A DNA stretch of 64,000 nucleotides, from the NCBI RefSeq assembly GCF_918797505.1, contig NC_092794.1, forward strand, positions 77,723,345 through 77,787,344, in the 5' to 3' direction. This DNA is from Bemisia tabaci. Its lineage: Eukaryota; Arthropoda; Insecta; Hemiptera; Aleyrodidae. Both the position numbers and the translations under genes were made by a program. Positions 51,101 to 63,100 of the stretch are shown here, in pieces. The notes under the pieces were generated by a model. It worked only from the letters and a program-made list of their open reading frames with translations. It searched no databases and was not told where the DNA came from. The first letter of the stretch is position 1. Each line of letters opens with the position of its first letter.

Positions 51101-54100
51101 GTATCCGGCAGGATGAAGGTGAAAGCACAGAATAAGCGCAATGATACGGCAAGGTTCAGGAGTCTGTCCTGCATATTTCATGGAAGTTAGGCCTTTTTGA
51201 TATTACTCCTTTAAAGCGATGGATCAAAAGGTGTTCCAGGCTGTCATACCTTGTCGATAAGTATTTAATTTTTTTGCGTGAAAAATTTGGGGGTGTTCAC
51301 TTGTTCAGCATATTGCACAGGCATCAAGAGGGAAATTGGGTCGTTTTGATATCACTTCGAAAAAATGTTCCTCTCGCTTTTTTGTTTGTACCCTTATGGA
51401 GCACCTATTTTCGCTTGCCCGTTTCGATCTGACAACTTTTTCAAAAAACGATCCACCCTTCCAAAATGTTTCTTATCTCTGCTCAAGTTCATTATAAGCT
51501 GGCCTGGCTGTAGATGAAAATTTCATTCTCCTAAAAATATAAATCTTTATCGGATGTAAAAATCATGTACAGCTTTCCTTGAGTGTGATTTCCTAAACCA
51601 TACAAAGATTAACCTAATTTTTCTCTTTTTTAGCAGATGATCCCACAAGAACTCCATCCGTCAACAACCATCATCATTACCTATCTTGTCAACAGCCTAA
51701 AACTAGTGTAAGTAATCTTTTGAAATGTTTGCAATCTAAATGTTATGAAACTTTACTCACCGGGTCTAAGGAAATGAGCCATCCAGAATACCGTAATTGC
51801 CTGTGTATGGGACTCCCATTTAAAATACGCACCTTATTTCGCAAGATCATTTGAGGGGAAGGACTATTATTTTTTGTGATTGAAAAAAGTGCCCTTCTCG
51901 AATTTTTTTTTTTTTGGGGGGGGGGGGGTGTTACTGTTTCTGTAACACTGATATTTCTGGACACAATAATGCCAGCAAATGTTTGATAGACCACATGTCT
52001 TTCATCTGCTCTTCTGCCGACCCCTCAGGCGCATTTGTGCTCGACTTAGTTACACTATGAGACTATCCCACTGTCCCCGACTTGGAGGTACAAACTACAA
52101 ACTTTACTATCTCTGTAATGAATAATTAAGATATTTTATGTTAAGTTTAATGTGTTTTACATGAAATTTTGATGAAGAAATTTGTCTTTTGGAGATCTAA
52201 TGCCAACCCGATCTTGTGAACAGTTTGGTTCATTGCAAGTCATACATATGTAGGATAGGGTGTAGCTTAATTTTGAAAAATGGCATTTTCAAGTTAGCCC
52301 TGAGCTAAATTTGTGCTACGAGGTCTAAAAAGTAACCTCTCCAAAAGAAAAAGAAATTAAAAAAATTTTGCAACGAATTTCTTTGGTCATATTTAGGTTT
52401 TTTAGCTCATATTACATGAGAATCGATGTGTCACACCTGCGGAAAATGTTTTGAATTTCGCTGGAAGTGGGAACAGTCCGGGAAAGCTTTTGGCCCGGAA
52501 AAATGGGACCTTCTAGAAAACGGGAGGTTGTTAAAGATGAATGAAAGTCAAATTCGAGGTCACTGCCTTTTAATACAGCAAGAAATACCTGAAGAAGATC
52601 TCGGAAAGTTTCTGAAACTACTTACAGGAAAATCATCGCAAAAATACCTGAAAAGAGGGTTTTCTTAGGAAAAGTGATTTTTCCGGGAAAAGGATGGGTG
52701 ATCGGAAAAATCCGAGATCATATTTGAATTCAACAGTACAAAATACAAAGGAATTGATGCATAGCACATCGGAGACATATTTAAAATATATTCTCATTAC
52801 ACTTTAAGTCCGGGGAAGCTTTTACGATACACAATTTTAGGCTCGGAATAATCGGCTTTACCAGAAAACTGGAGGTTGATAGGAAGAAACCGAGGTCATA
52901 TTCGAATTCAGCAGATCAAAATACGTAAGTAACACACTACCATGGATCCAAAAAAATTTATAAAAACAAATTCCATTTTACGACAAATCTATGTCGAAGA
53001 ACCCTGCATAGAGCATGGGGTCAGCGGCTCTCGGTGAAAGTTGATGAAACTTTAATAGATTGATATAAAGTTCATATTTAAGGGAAAGCCAAAAAATTAG
53101 CTCACTTTTGCGAGTAGGAGCCGAGATATTCGTAATTGAATCCGGACTATTTTCTATCATGCCGCAGCATGGCGGAAGAATTCCGAGTCCCCTCTCCTCT
53201 CGTTGTTCGGCGTTCTCGATCAGACCTCACGTCACTCACGTAAAGATAGGTGCTTTTGCGCTCGGCCGGTGCGAATGCTGTATTCCCTCCCTCTCCCCGC
53301 ATCTGTCAATTCTGTTTCAGCAACTACATTTCAGATTAAACCGACCAGCGGCGGCGCCGACACGGGAGAGGTGCGAGAGGCAGGGAACTCCATATCGCAC
53401 AGCCCGAACGGAACGTCCTAATCAAAGGAGTGAGTGTAAACAATGCAACATCGTAGTTACCTGGTGGGGAGAGGGAGTTTCCTGGCCGAAGTGCTCAAGC
53501 AAGTTAAGGCGACACGGAGAATTTTACCTCCGCCGCACAGAAAATTGTCCGGGTTCAATCGCGAATATCTCGGCTTCTACTCGCAAAAGTGAGCTAATTT
53601 TTTGGCTTTCCCTTAAATATGAACTTTATATCAATTTATTAAAGTTTCATCGACTTTCCCCCGCTGACCCCATGCTCTGTGCGGGGTTCTTTGCTTATTT
53701 TCTTGTGAAAAAGTCGCTTTTTCGGAAACTGAGAGGTGAACGGGAAAAATAAAGGCCATTTTCGGATTCAGCAGTTAAAAAGACATCAGTAGCATTGTAA
53801 CTCGCAGCTGAGAAAAATTTCACCTACATTCTGCAGGGAGTAACAGTCGGTAAAACACCAAAAATTCCAAAAAATTGCCATTTTTCCGAGTAAAATCGGC
53901 TTTTCCGGAAAATTGAAGGGTGATGGAAAAAACGGAGGTCATATTCGAATTCAGCGCCTCAAAATGCATGAGGATCACCTTGTGTCATCCAGGAGACATT
54001 TTTTCATTTTGGTTTGTAATACAGTGTTATGAGGCATATAACAAGAGATGGACATAAGCGGTTTTTGCATGCTTTGGACCACGGCCCCCCCTGAAAAGGG

Positions 54101-57100
54101 GTTCAAACCTAAAGAACAAACATTTTCACCACATTAATGAGTGTGTCTGACCTCCAAGAGTATTTTAACCCAAAAATCTCAAAATTGAAAAAAATGACAT
54201 CAGCAGTTTTCACATGAGCCGATTCAATTAAAAATTATACTAAAATTAAGAAGCAACTCTATGGATGTACTTGTTGCAGTTCTTCTAGATGATTAGCCAC
54301 AACTTTCTAAGATCTTTTTATTTTTCTTTGCACTTTCTCAGATATTTGTAACAGATTTTGATAGGTAGTTTTCTTTATCTTTGGTGATTATACTATTAAA
54401 TTTTTGCATGTGTTGTAGGGCTCTTTCTGCCGTGTAGTTCATAACTTTCAAGTCACTTACTACTTTCTTTGTTTCCAAGTAATCTGTAGTATATCAGCGA
54501 GACCTTAGCCCCTCATTCCTTATTTGAAGACAGGATACCGCCAGAACTAAGAGAAAGCATGCTTCAAAGATCTACTACAAAAAGGAAGATTACCACGACC
54601 GCCACTTTGACTCGCTTATTCTGCCCATGAACTACCAAAAAAGTTTCGTGATTTGTTCACTCAAAGCGGGAAAAAGTTTTTCAGTATAATAAGTATTTCC
54701 GACGGTTTTTTTTAAAAAAAGATCCCAAATTTTAGCCTAACCAAGCCGATTACTTGGAAGCAAAGAAAGAAGTAAGTACTTTGAAAGTTGTAAACGACAC
54801 GGTAGAAAGAGCCATGCAAAAATTTAATGGTATAATAATAATCAAAGATAAAGAAAACTACCAAAATCTGTTACAAGTATCTGAGAAAGTGTAAAGAAAA
54901 ACAAAAAAGATCTCAGAAAGTTGTGGCTAATCATCCAGAAGAACTGCAGTAAGTGCATCCATAGATTTGCTTCTTAATCTTGGTATAATTTTTAACTGTA
55001 CCGTGTGTAATTTTGCTTTTTTTCCTTCCAGTAAAACCTATCCACCATTAGCGTGCCGCAGCCCGTCAGTGAAAGGCAAAAAAGTTACATGCATGGAGGG
55101 GGGGTTGGGGGCATCCACACGTTACGTGACGCCCACCTGACCGGCTCGGCGAATGCCTTTTGAAGGGCGTCTCTGACTAAACGCTTGCAGATACGCCAAA
55201 ATGCTTGAAATTTACGCTTCTACGGTTCCTTAACTTGCCAATTGCACATATGATTGGTATGTGACATTGCCTAAAAGTCCAAATTGTACCTTATGCCCTT
55301 TTCAGGCGTTGCGCCTCCGGTAAAATTTTTTAATTTCTTTTTTTTGGAGAGGTTACTTTTTAGACCTCATAGCACAAATTTAGCTCAGGGCTAACTTGAA
55401 AATGCCACTTTTTAAAATTAAGTTACATCCGAATGTGGAGCTTGAAAGACAAAGCGCGTAAGTGCAGGTTTAGAAATTCAAGAGTAGAGATTAGAGCCCA
55501 GCCTCCTCAGTTGCATGCCATAGCTGGTCATGCTTGTATTTCAACAGGTGAGATACAAGGGAATGACTGGACCTCACTAAAGCACAGTAGATAAAAATAG
55601 GAAGGAAAGGCGAAGGATGAACAGAAATCCAGACCATTTTGGGTTTTCCCCGTTGAAAAAGGAAGGATGGAAACAAAAATAAAATCGTGTGCTCAGAAAT
55701 ATGTCTTGAATCAAAATTGAGTTGTGCATGTTTTTTGGTAGTTGAAGGTAAGGTCTATCAGAATACCAAGCAATTTTTTTTGGAAGTCATTTGACAAGGA
55801 GAAAGCAGGGAATGGAATAGGTGCAATTTTCGTTTAGAAGGGACGCGGGATAAGTGCGACTTACCGTCACTTTAAGCCCAACTGCTGGCCTCAATTTGGC
55901 TCAACTGAGCTGAAAATTTCAGATGCTCATGAAGGTGTGAAACAAACGCTTGTAAAGTTTGAAGGTATTCGGAGTACTCGATGGGTCCAAGTAAAATCTA
56001 GAACTTTAGACTCGTGTTTTTTTTTTGACTGCACTTATGCGCCTTGTCTTCCAAGCCCCTCATATGTTATTTTGTCATTTCAACTCATCCCAATGAATTA
56101 TTCAGGTCTGCATTCAAAAGAATCACCAGGCATGTGATGGATAATAATTGCTGTGTTTTGTAGCGTCTAGTCCACCAGTGCTCAGGGCAAAAGAGATTTT
56201 CCAAAAAAAAAAGGACTCTCGAAAAACGAATTTAAAAAAAAAAAACTGGTGCAAGAGAGAGAAAAACCATGGTCATGTTCGAATTTAGCAGCTAGAAATA
56301 CACAGGAACACATCTATGACATGCCTGAAAATTTTTCTCATTGTTCCTAGCTATTACTAGTCAAATAACATACAGTACCTTGAAAGTGAAAATTCAATCG
56401 CTTTGCATCTGAAAGGACGGGGAAATTTTTTCCCCGGATACCACAAGAATGCAGATATTCTCACCGTTTTTCTGCCGTTGAAGCTAAAAATGGCCTCAAT
56501 ATTTGCTCATCATCGTTTTTGAAAAATCAACTTTGCCAAAAGATGCAGTTTTTGCAGTCTCAAATTTTTTTTCTTCTTCTTCTAAAGAAAAAGAAAATAA
56601 AAAATCGATAATCTAGAAAATGTATAAATGATGGGAAAAACTCAGGTCGTTTATTGCATCTGTTGCAAAAAATATGGACAAGTAGCCCTATCAAAAGTGC
56701 GAGGAAAAATCGTATCTTGTCCTTTCAGGCACAAAAAAATCAAATTAGTATCAGATGATAGCATACAGGCTACTAGTCCTTTGTCTGAAAATGCCTTGGT
56801 ATACAAAACAGGAGGAAAATTCTCAGTTTTGTAGTAAATGTATTTCTTTTCATTTTTGGCCTTTAAGTCCAAAAGGATTATATTATGATAATTCTATTAT
56901 TTTATACCTTTATAACTATCCTGTGTGTTCTTTCTCTAAACAAGTTCATTTTTTAAATTGGACACAGCTGTATACACATCTCAAAAACTCGAGTTGAAAT
57001 TTTGAGTTTTTTAAAAATTTTTTTGGTTTTCCCCCTCTTCCCCAGGAATATGAAAACTGGTCAGAAGCACCGGGTATAGATCTCGATAAAGTAGCAGCGA

Positions 57101-60100
57101 CCTTGTCTGTAAAAGGTAAATATTTGTTTATTCAACAAGTTGACTCTTATTACCATCAAACAAAAGATCTGTGATGATTTAATTGAAGTTAAATTTTAAT
57201 CGCAAATAATTTTTGTATTTGTGAACAAATTAATGACGTATTAATGATTTTTGAAATTCACATTGTTCTGAGGGGAGCACATTGATCCAACAGCAGCACG
57301 TCGTTCCCAGGGTAGCATATCCCTCCTTTCTCACAGCAGTGCGTCACACACTGTGGAAGTAAGCAATTCTAGCCATACACAACCCACACCTTAAGATAAT
57401 TTTTTTCATGGTATACTCCCGAGCTTTCGTAATCTAAGAGACTGCTTATGCTGTGATTTGACTTCCATTTGGAATTGGTTTTCCCATCTCTTCAGACTAA
57501 TCTTTTGTTAGAAGAAATGTAGGACATCAAAGATGGTTTCCTTCATGTACATACCGTAATATGGGGTGAATGGGGACAGACAGGTGAATAGGGACAATTT
57601 TGATTTATTTCCGTTCTTCAGTCATAACTCGGTAATTTTGGCACCTACAGAACTCGTTTTTTCCGAAAATGCATAGTTTGGCATCCTCTTTACTCAACCG
57701 GTGTAATCAGTGTTGTTTAGTGAAAACATAAAATGTCAACATAACCTCAAAACCAGACCTTGAAAAAAAGCGGTAAAACAAGCGTGATAACGTCCCATGC
57801 AAGTGGATCACGAATTAAAGAAAAGTTTTTTTTTATGTTATCACATTTTGACATCATTAGTTACCTTGTTTATCACCTTGTTGTTAAATGATGAAATTTG
57901 CTCGATATTTAGGTGGTTTAAAAAATATTTTTCTCCAAAAAACGAGCAGTTAGGAGTATCATAGATTCAGACACTGGGGAGGGGCTTTCTTTGAAATTTT
58001 CCGCCTCTTATCACATCCTTTGGAATACTTTTATGTACCTATTTCATATTCTGAGGCTTTTGAATACTGCCCTGGTTTAATTGAGGAATTTATCTTTCAG
58101 ATCTCACAATGATCAGGACGCAAAGGACAATTGTCACCTGTTTGCTTCTTACTATTTAATTTTTGTTAATTAAAGACATGTTTTTCCAATTCAGATTCGA
58201 ATTTCACTGTTTTTTAAAACTCAGGTAGTGTCTCCATTCACTCTCCAGTTGGCAGAGTGGGAACAACGCTTTATTTAAATTGAAATCTGCTGGTGTCCCT
58301 ATTCACCCCAGTGGAGGCTGAATAGGGACAGTAGGTAAAACAACAAAATTAAAATAGTTGAAATTTTCGTATCACCAAAATTTTGGGGGAACGTAAAGGT
58401 CTTACAACGTAACATCTTCCTGTTAAAAAAAAAACCGAATTCTCGAAATCAGTAGGCCACAGAAGTGTATTTGTATAAAAAACTGTCCCCATTCACCCCA
58501 TATTACGGTACTTAAAATTGTTAGTTGAATTGCTTTCTTTGAAGCTCAGTCAGAGAGAAATACGATTTGACTCGGAACAAATTGCTTAACAAACTTTTCC
58601 TATGTAAACGTCACCAGTAGGTCCTCCTGAAAAACATACCAAAAGTTTACAACGATCCGACCCTGGGACACCCCTCCTAAAAGGCCTAAATTTCAAAATG
58701 GCTGCCATAATGGTCTCTGGGATTTCGGTTTCTTAAAATGTGCATATAGTGTCTTTAATAATCGCCTTTAATAATCCAAAAACTCATAATTGAAGTTGTT
58801 TTTAATTTCACATATTAATGTTCTCATAAACTATTTAGATTTAAATAATTAGAAAATCTGGATCAATTGGACGTGTGGGGTATCAATCCCTATGTAATTT
58901 TGGTCGTAAAATTCAGAAATTAGGTCAAAAAAGTCTCCGGTCAAAGGGGAAGCCCCAAATCCAAGATGGCGGCTAATTTTGAAAGGCAGGAGGGTGAATT
59001 ATTAAAATGCGCTTATAGGTTCATGTGAGGTATCATTCCCTATGTAATTTTGGTCGTAGATTTCATTTATGGAATCATAAAAGCCCTCCGGTCGATGGGG
59101 GTGCTCAAATTTCAAGATGGCGGCTAAATTTGAAGGACAGGAGGGTGGATTTTTGAAATTTTTACGTGACATGGCAAGTGAGGTATCATTTCTCATGTAA
59201 TTTTGGTCGTAGATTTCATTTATGAAGTCATGAAAGCCCCACTGTCAAAGAGGGTGCCCCAAATCCACGATGGCGGCCAAATTTAAAAGCAGGAAGTTGA
59301 GCCAAAAAAACAACAATCACATTAGAAGGCAGGTTGGCTATCAAATTCTATGTATTTTTAGTCAAGGAGTCTGAATGAAATTTCAAAAATTGATTTTACA
59401 CAAAAATGAGACGTGACATGCAAGATGGTGACCATCATAGTCGAGAAATCATAAATGGTAAGGTGTCTCGCTGATTAGTGCACAGTAACTCAGAATTCAA
59501 GTTTAGATGCCTTAGACACAGAGGATGAAAAATCTGAAAACCTACTGTAAGTACCAGGATAATGAAGTAAAAGTTCAGTACGTTTTAGATGGTGGGTCTT
59601 CACTTCACCGAGGGCCATGGAAAGAGGGCAAACCTATATTATTTGGATTCATAAATTAAAATCATCGTACAGTTCAAAGTACAGTTTCAAGAACCTTTCA
59701 GCATTTTTGTATTGGTAAGGATCCGATATAAGCGTACCAAATATAGTTATGCTTTTCCCATTCTGTGAATGTGAGAGGCTAAATCGCAGCAAAAGCCAAA
59801 ACGTATGGAATAGAAGCTGCTAACATAAACTTAGATCGATTCTATGACGGATTCAAGGGATGTTGTGAGAGATTGTCTTGGACTTTTCGCAATTAATATC
59901 AAATCTTAAGTGCAAAGAAAAATTGATGTCCTCGGATCTATTTTTTTTTTTAAAAAAAAAACGAATTTGTTTCGAACCGTTTCTGTTCACAATAATTGTG
60001 TCAGTTTTCTTATGTACAAGGTGCACCAACCTCTTTGACAATATCAAGAGCTGCATCTTATTTCAGTTGCACGACCTTAAAACCGGTGGATTCGAGGCGT

Positions 60101-63100
60101 GTGCCGATGATCGGGATAGGTTTACTGTTAGTGACTGAATTTGTCAAAATTTACCTCTATTTTACCAACAAAAGATGAATTTGGTGAGAAATTGACTGTA
60201 GGCGCATATCTGAATTTTTGGCTTCTTTTAAGGCGATTGGAGTCTTTAATAAATGGTCCATTTCCTCGGCACCCGTCAAATACTGCCGTGCCTTCAGATT
60301 ACTTGGAAAAAAGAATATAGCGTAGAACTGTATGATGATTTTAATTTATGAATCCAAATAATATAGGTTTGCCCTCTTTCCATGGCCCTCGGTGAAGTGA
60401 AGACCCACCATCTAAAACGTACTGAACTTTTACTTCATTATCCTGGTACTTACAGTAGGTTTTCAGATTTTTCATCCTCTGTGTCTAAGGCATCTAAACT
60501 TGAATTCTGAGTTACTGTGCACTAATCAGCGAGACACCTTACCATTTATGATTTCTCGACTATGATGGTCACCATCTTGCATGTCACGTCTCATTTTTGT
60601 GTAAAATCAATTTTTGAAATTTCATTCAGACTCCTTGACTAAAAATACATAGAATTTGATAGCCAACCTGCCTTCTAATGTGATTGTTGTTTTTTTGGCT
60701 CAACTTCCTGCTTTTAAATTTGGCCGCCATCGTGGATTTGGGGCACCCTCTTTGACAGTGGGGCTTTCATGACTTCATAAATGAAATCTACGACCAAAAT
60801 TACATGAGAAATGATACCTCACTTGCCATGTCACGTAAAAATTTCAAAAATCCACCCTCCTGTCCTTCAAATTTAGCCGCCATCTTGAAATTTGAGCACC
60901 CCCATCGACCGGAGGGCTTTTATGATTCCATAAATGAAATCTACGACCAAAATTACATAGGGAATGATACCTCACATGAACCTATAAGCGCATTTTAATA
61001 ATTCACCCTCCTGCCTTTCAAAATTAGCCGCCATCTTGGATTTGGGGCTTCCCCTTTGACCGGAGACTTTTTTGACCTAATTTCTGAATTTTACGACCAA
61101 AATTACATAGGGATTGATACCCCACACGTCCAATTGATCCAGATTTTCTAATTATTTAAATCTAAATAGTTTATGAGAACATTAATATGTGAAATTAAAA
61201 ACAACTTCAATTATGAGTTTTTGGATTATTAAAGGTGCTATTTTAATAATACATTTAATTATTTTTATCCTTATATTAATTACCATAATAATTTTTAGAA
61301 AAACTAAAACTATCATGATTGAATGCGCATTTTAAAAAACCGAAATCCCAGAGCGACCTTATTATGGCAGCCATCTTGAAATATAGGCCTTTTGGAAGGG
61401 GTGTTCCGGGGCCGGACCGTGGTAAACTTTTGGTAAGTTGTTCAGGAGGATCTACTGATGACGTTTACATAGGAAAAGTTTGTTAAGCAATTTGTTCCGG
61501 GTTAACCCCTTTTTTTTCGTATTTCTCCTTGACTAGCTCCGTAGTTTTTTCTTGAAATTACTCACCATTTTAGCAATTTCCGTGGTCATATGGGTCTACA
61601 AGTTGTATCAACCATTGTTCTAAACTTCAAAATAATTATTGTGATAAAATGTGCATTTCGAACTTAGAATATTCACTGTAATCTCTGATTAAGTCGATCA
61701 TCAAACTCTCAGTACGTAAAAAAGAGCCGTATGCAAAAACGACATTTTTCGCCCCCCCACTAAAACTTATTCAAACTTCGTCTATCAGTTACAAATACTG
61801 GAGCGCTTCTTTCCCCAAATTTTCAGACCCCCAAAAAATTTTGGGGGGGCGCAAGGGGGGGTGGAAGTCAAAACCTGTGAACCTCGATATCTTTCGAACG
61901 AAACAAGATATTGAGGTCCGGTTTGGACGAAAAATCGTCTTAAATTGCATACTTTAAGATTCTAAAGGTCAAAATCCCAAAATTAAATTTTTAAATTAAT
62001 TTATGTGCTTTTTTTCAGTTTTTGAGGAAAAACAATTTCTTTTAAACAGATTAAACTGAAATTTCACATTTTTTGATTTGAACCAAAACCAGTTTTTTAA
62101 ATTGCTCGTCTTTTTCCGCATCCAACGAGTGGTCGTATAAGCTGGGGAACCGAACGGTTCCGGAGTTATGATCGATTGAAGTTTCCGCTCAACGCGCGCC
62201 GACCGATTTTCGCGCGCAAAAAAGTCGGATTTGACTGTTATTAAATCAGATTGAATGTTCAAACTGAGCAAAATGCATTATTAGGGACTCTTGAGGGTCG
62301 CTGAGTTCAGAAATTACAGATACTTCCAAAAAATTCACGTTTTTAAAATTGCAGCTCCGTAGCGCTATTTTAGAGGCCCACTGAGCGCCGACCGGCCGCT
62401 CAGTGGTCCTGTACGGAGCTGTAATTTTGAAAACGTGAATTTTTTGGAAGTATCTGTAATTTCTGAACTCAGCGACCCTCAAGAGTCCCTAATAATGCAT
62501 TTTGCTCAGTTTGAACATTCAATCTGATTTAATAACAGTCAAATCCGACTTTTTTGCGCGCGAAAATCGGTCGGCGCGCGTTGAGCGGAAACTTCAATCG
62601 ATCATAACTCCGGAACCGTTCGGTTCCCCAGCTTATACGACCACTCGTTGGATGCGGAAAAAGACGAGCAATTTAAAAAACTGGTTTTGGTTCAAATCAA
62701 AAAATGTGAAATTTCAGTTTAATCTGTTTAAAAGAAATTGTTTTTCCTCAAAAACTGAAAAAAAGCACATAAATTAATTTAAAAATTTAATTTTGGGATT
62801 TTGACCTTTAGAATCTTAAAGTATGCAATTTAAGACGATTTTTCGTCCAAACCGGACCTCAATATCTTGTTTCGTTCGAAAGATATCGAGGTTCACAGGT
62901 TTTGACTTCCACCCCCCCTTGCGCCCCCCAAAATTTTTTGGGGGTCTGAAAATTTGGGGAAAGAAGCGCTCCAGTATTTGTAACTGATAGACGAAGTTTG
63001 AATAAGTTTTAGTGGGGGGGCGAAAAATGTCGTTTTTGCATACGGCTCTTTTATTATAGTGGTGGGCTTGGTATCTGGTCGACTTAAAAAGATGCATTTT

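Larger units (their letters stand above)
46231..51636 (+). other. Intron 8 of PTP-PEST-like gene
   Basis: GTAGGT to TTTTTTAGCAG. Contains a MITE (48615-49162) inside a duplicated region (48510-49920) and a foldback (50579-51358). In 46231-48500 and 49930-50570 I see no gene. The 46973-47400 stretch has purine-rich open frames without any motif. Confidence 0.8.
52259..55430. mobile_element. 3.2-kb TIR element containing two nested palindromes
   Basis: The ends (52259-52375 and 55315-55430) mirror each other through GCTCAGGGCTAACTTGAAAA, GACCTCGTAGCAC-like and GGAGAGGTTACTTTTTAGAC segments. Inside are several loose copies of a module ending GAGGTCATATTCGAATTCAG (near 52550, 52720, 52890, 53760, 53940; one more outside near 56270). 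Two internal palindromes are listed separately. No transposase. The 214-codon ORF at 53108-53752 runs across one palindrome and is not supported as a gene. Confidence 0.75.
51708..57045 (+). other. Intron 9 of PTP-PEST-like gene
   Basis: GTAAGT to TCTTCCCCAG. Holds a 3.2-kb TIR element with two nested palindromes (52259-55430) and a TIR element (55436-56060). In 51710-52255 and 56070-57040 I see no gene, apart from T/G runs near 51905. Confidence 0.8.

Noticed and set aside
52426..52668. Zinc-finger-like start MCHTCGKCFEF
   Set aside because: CxxC and CGKCF look like a C2H2 finger, but the downstream His pair and linker are missing, and the sequence belongs to a repeated module of the 52259-55430 element.
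53108..53752. 214-codon open frame
   Set aside because: It runs through both arms and the loop of nested palindrome A, with mixed composition and no recognisable motif; treated as chance.
61996..62777. Two identical 91-codon ORFs on opposite strands
   Set aside because: They are mirror images produced by the palindrome, with no domain, no codon signal and no transcription evidence. The same applies to the identical ORF pairs at 36145/38495, 36553/38174 and 59002/60804.
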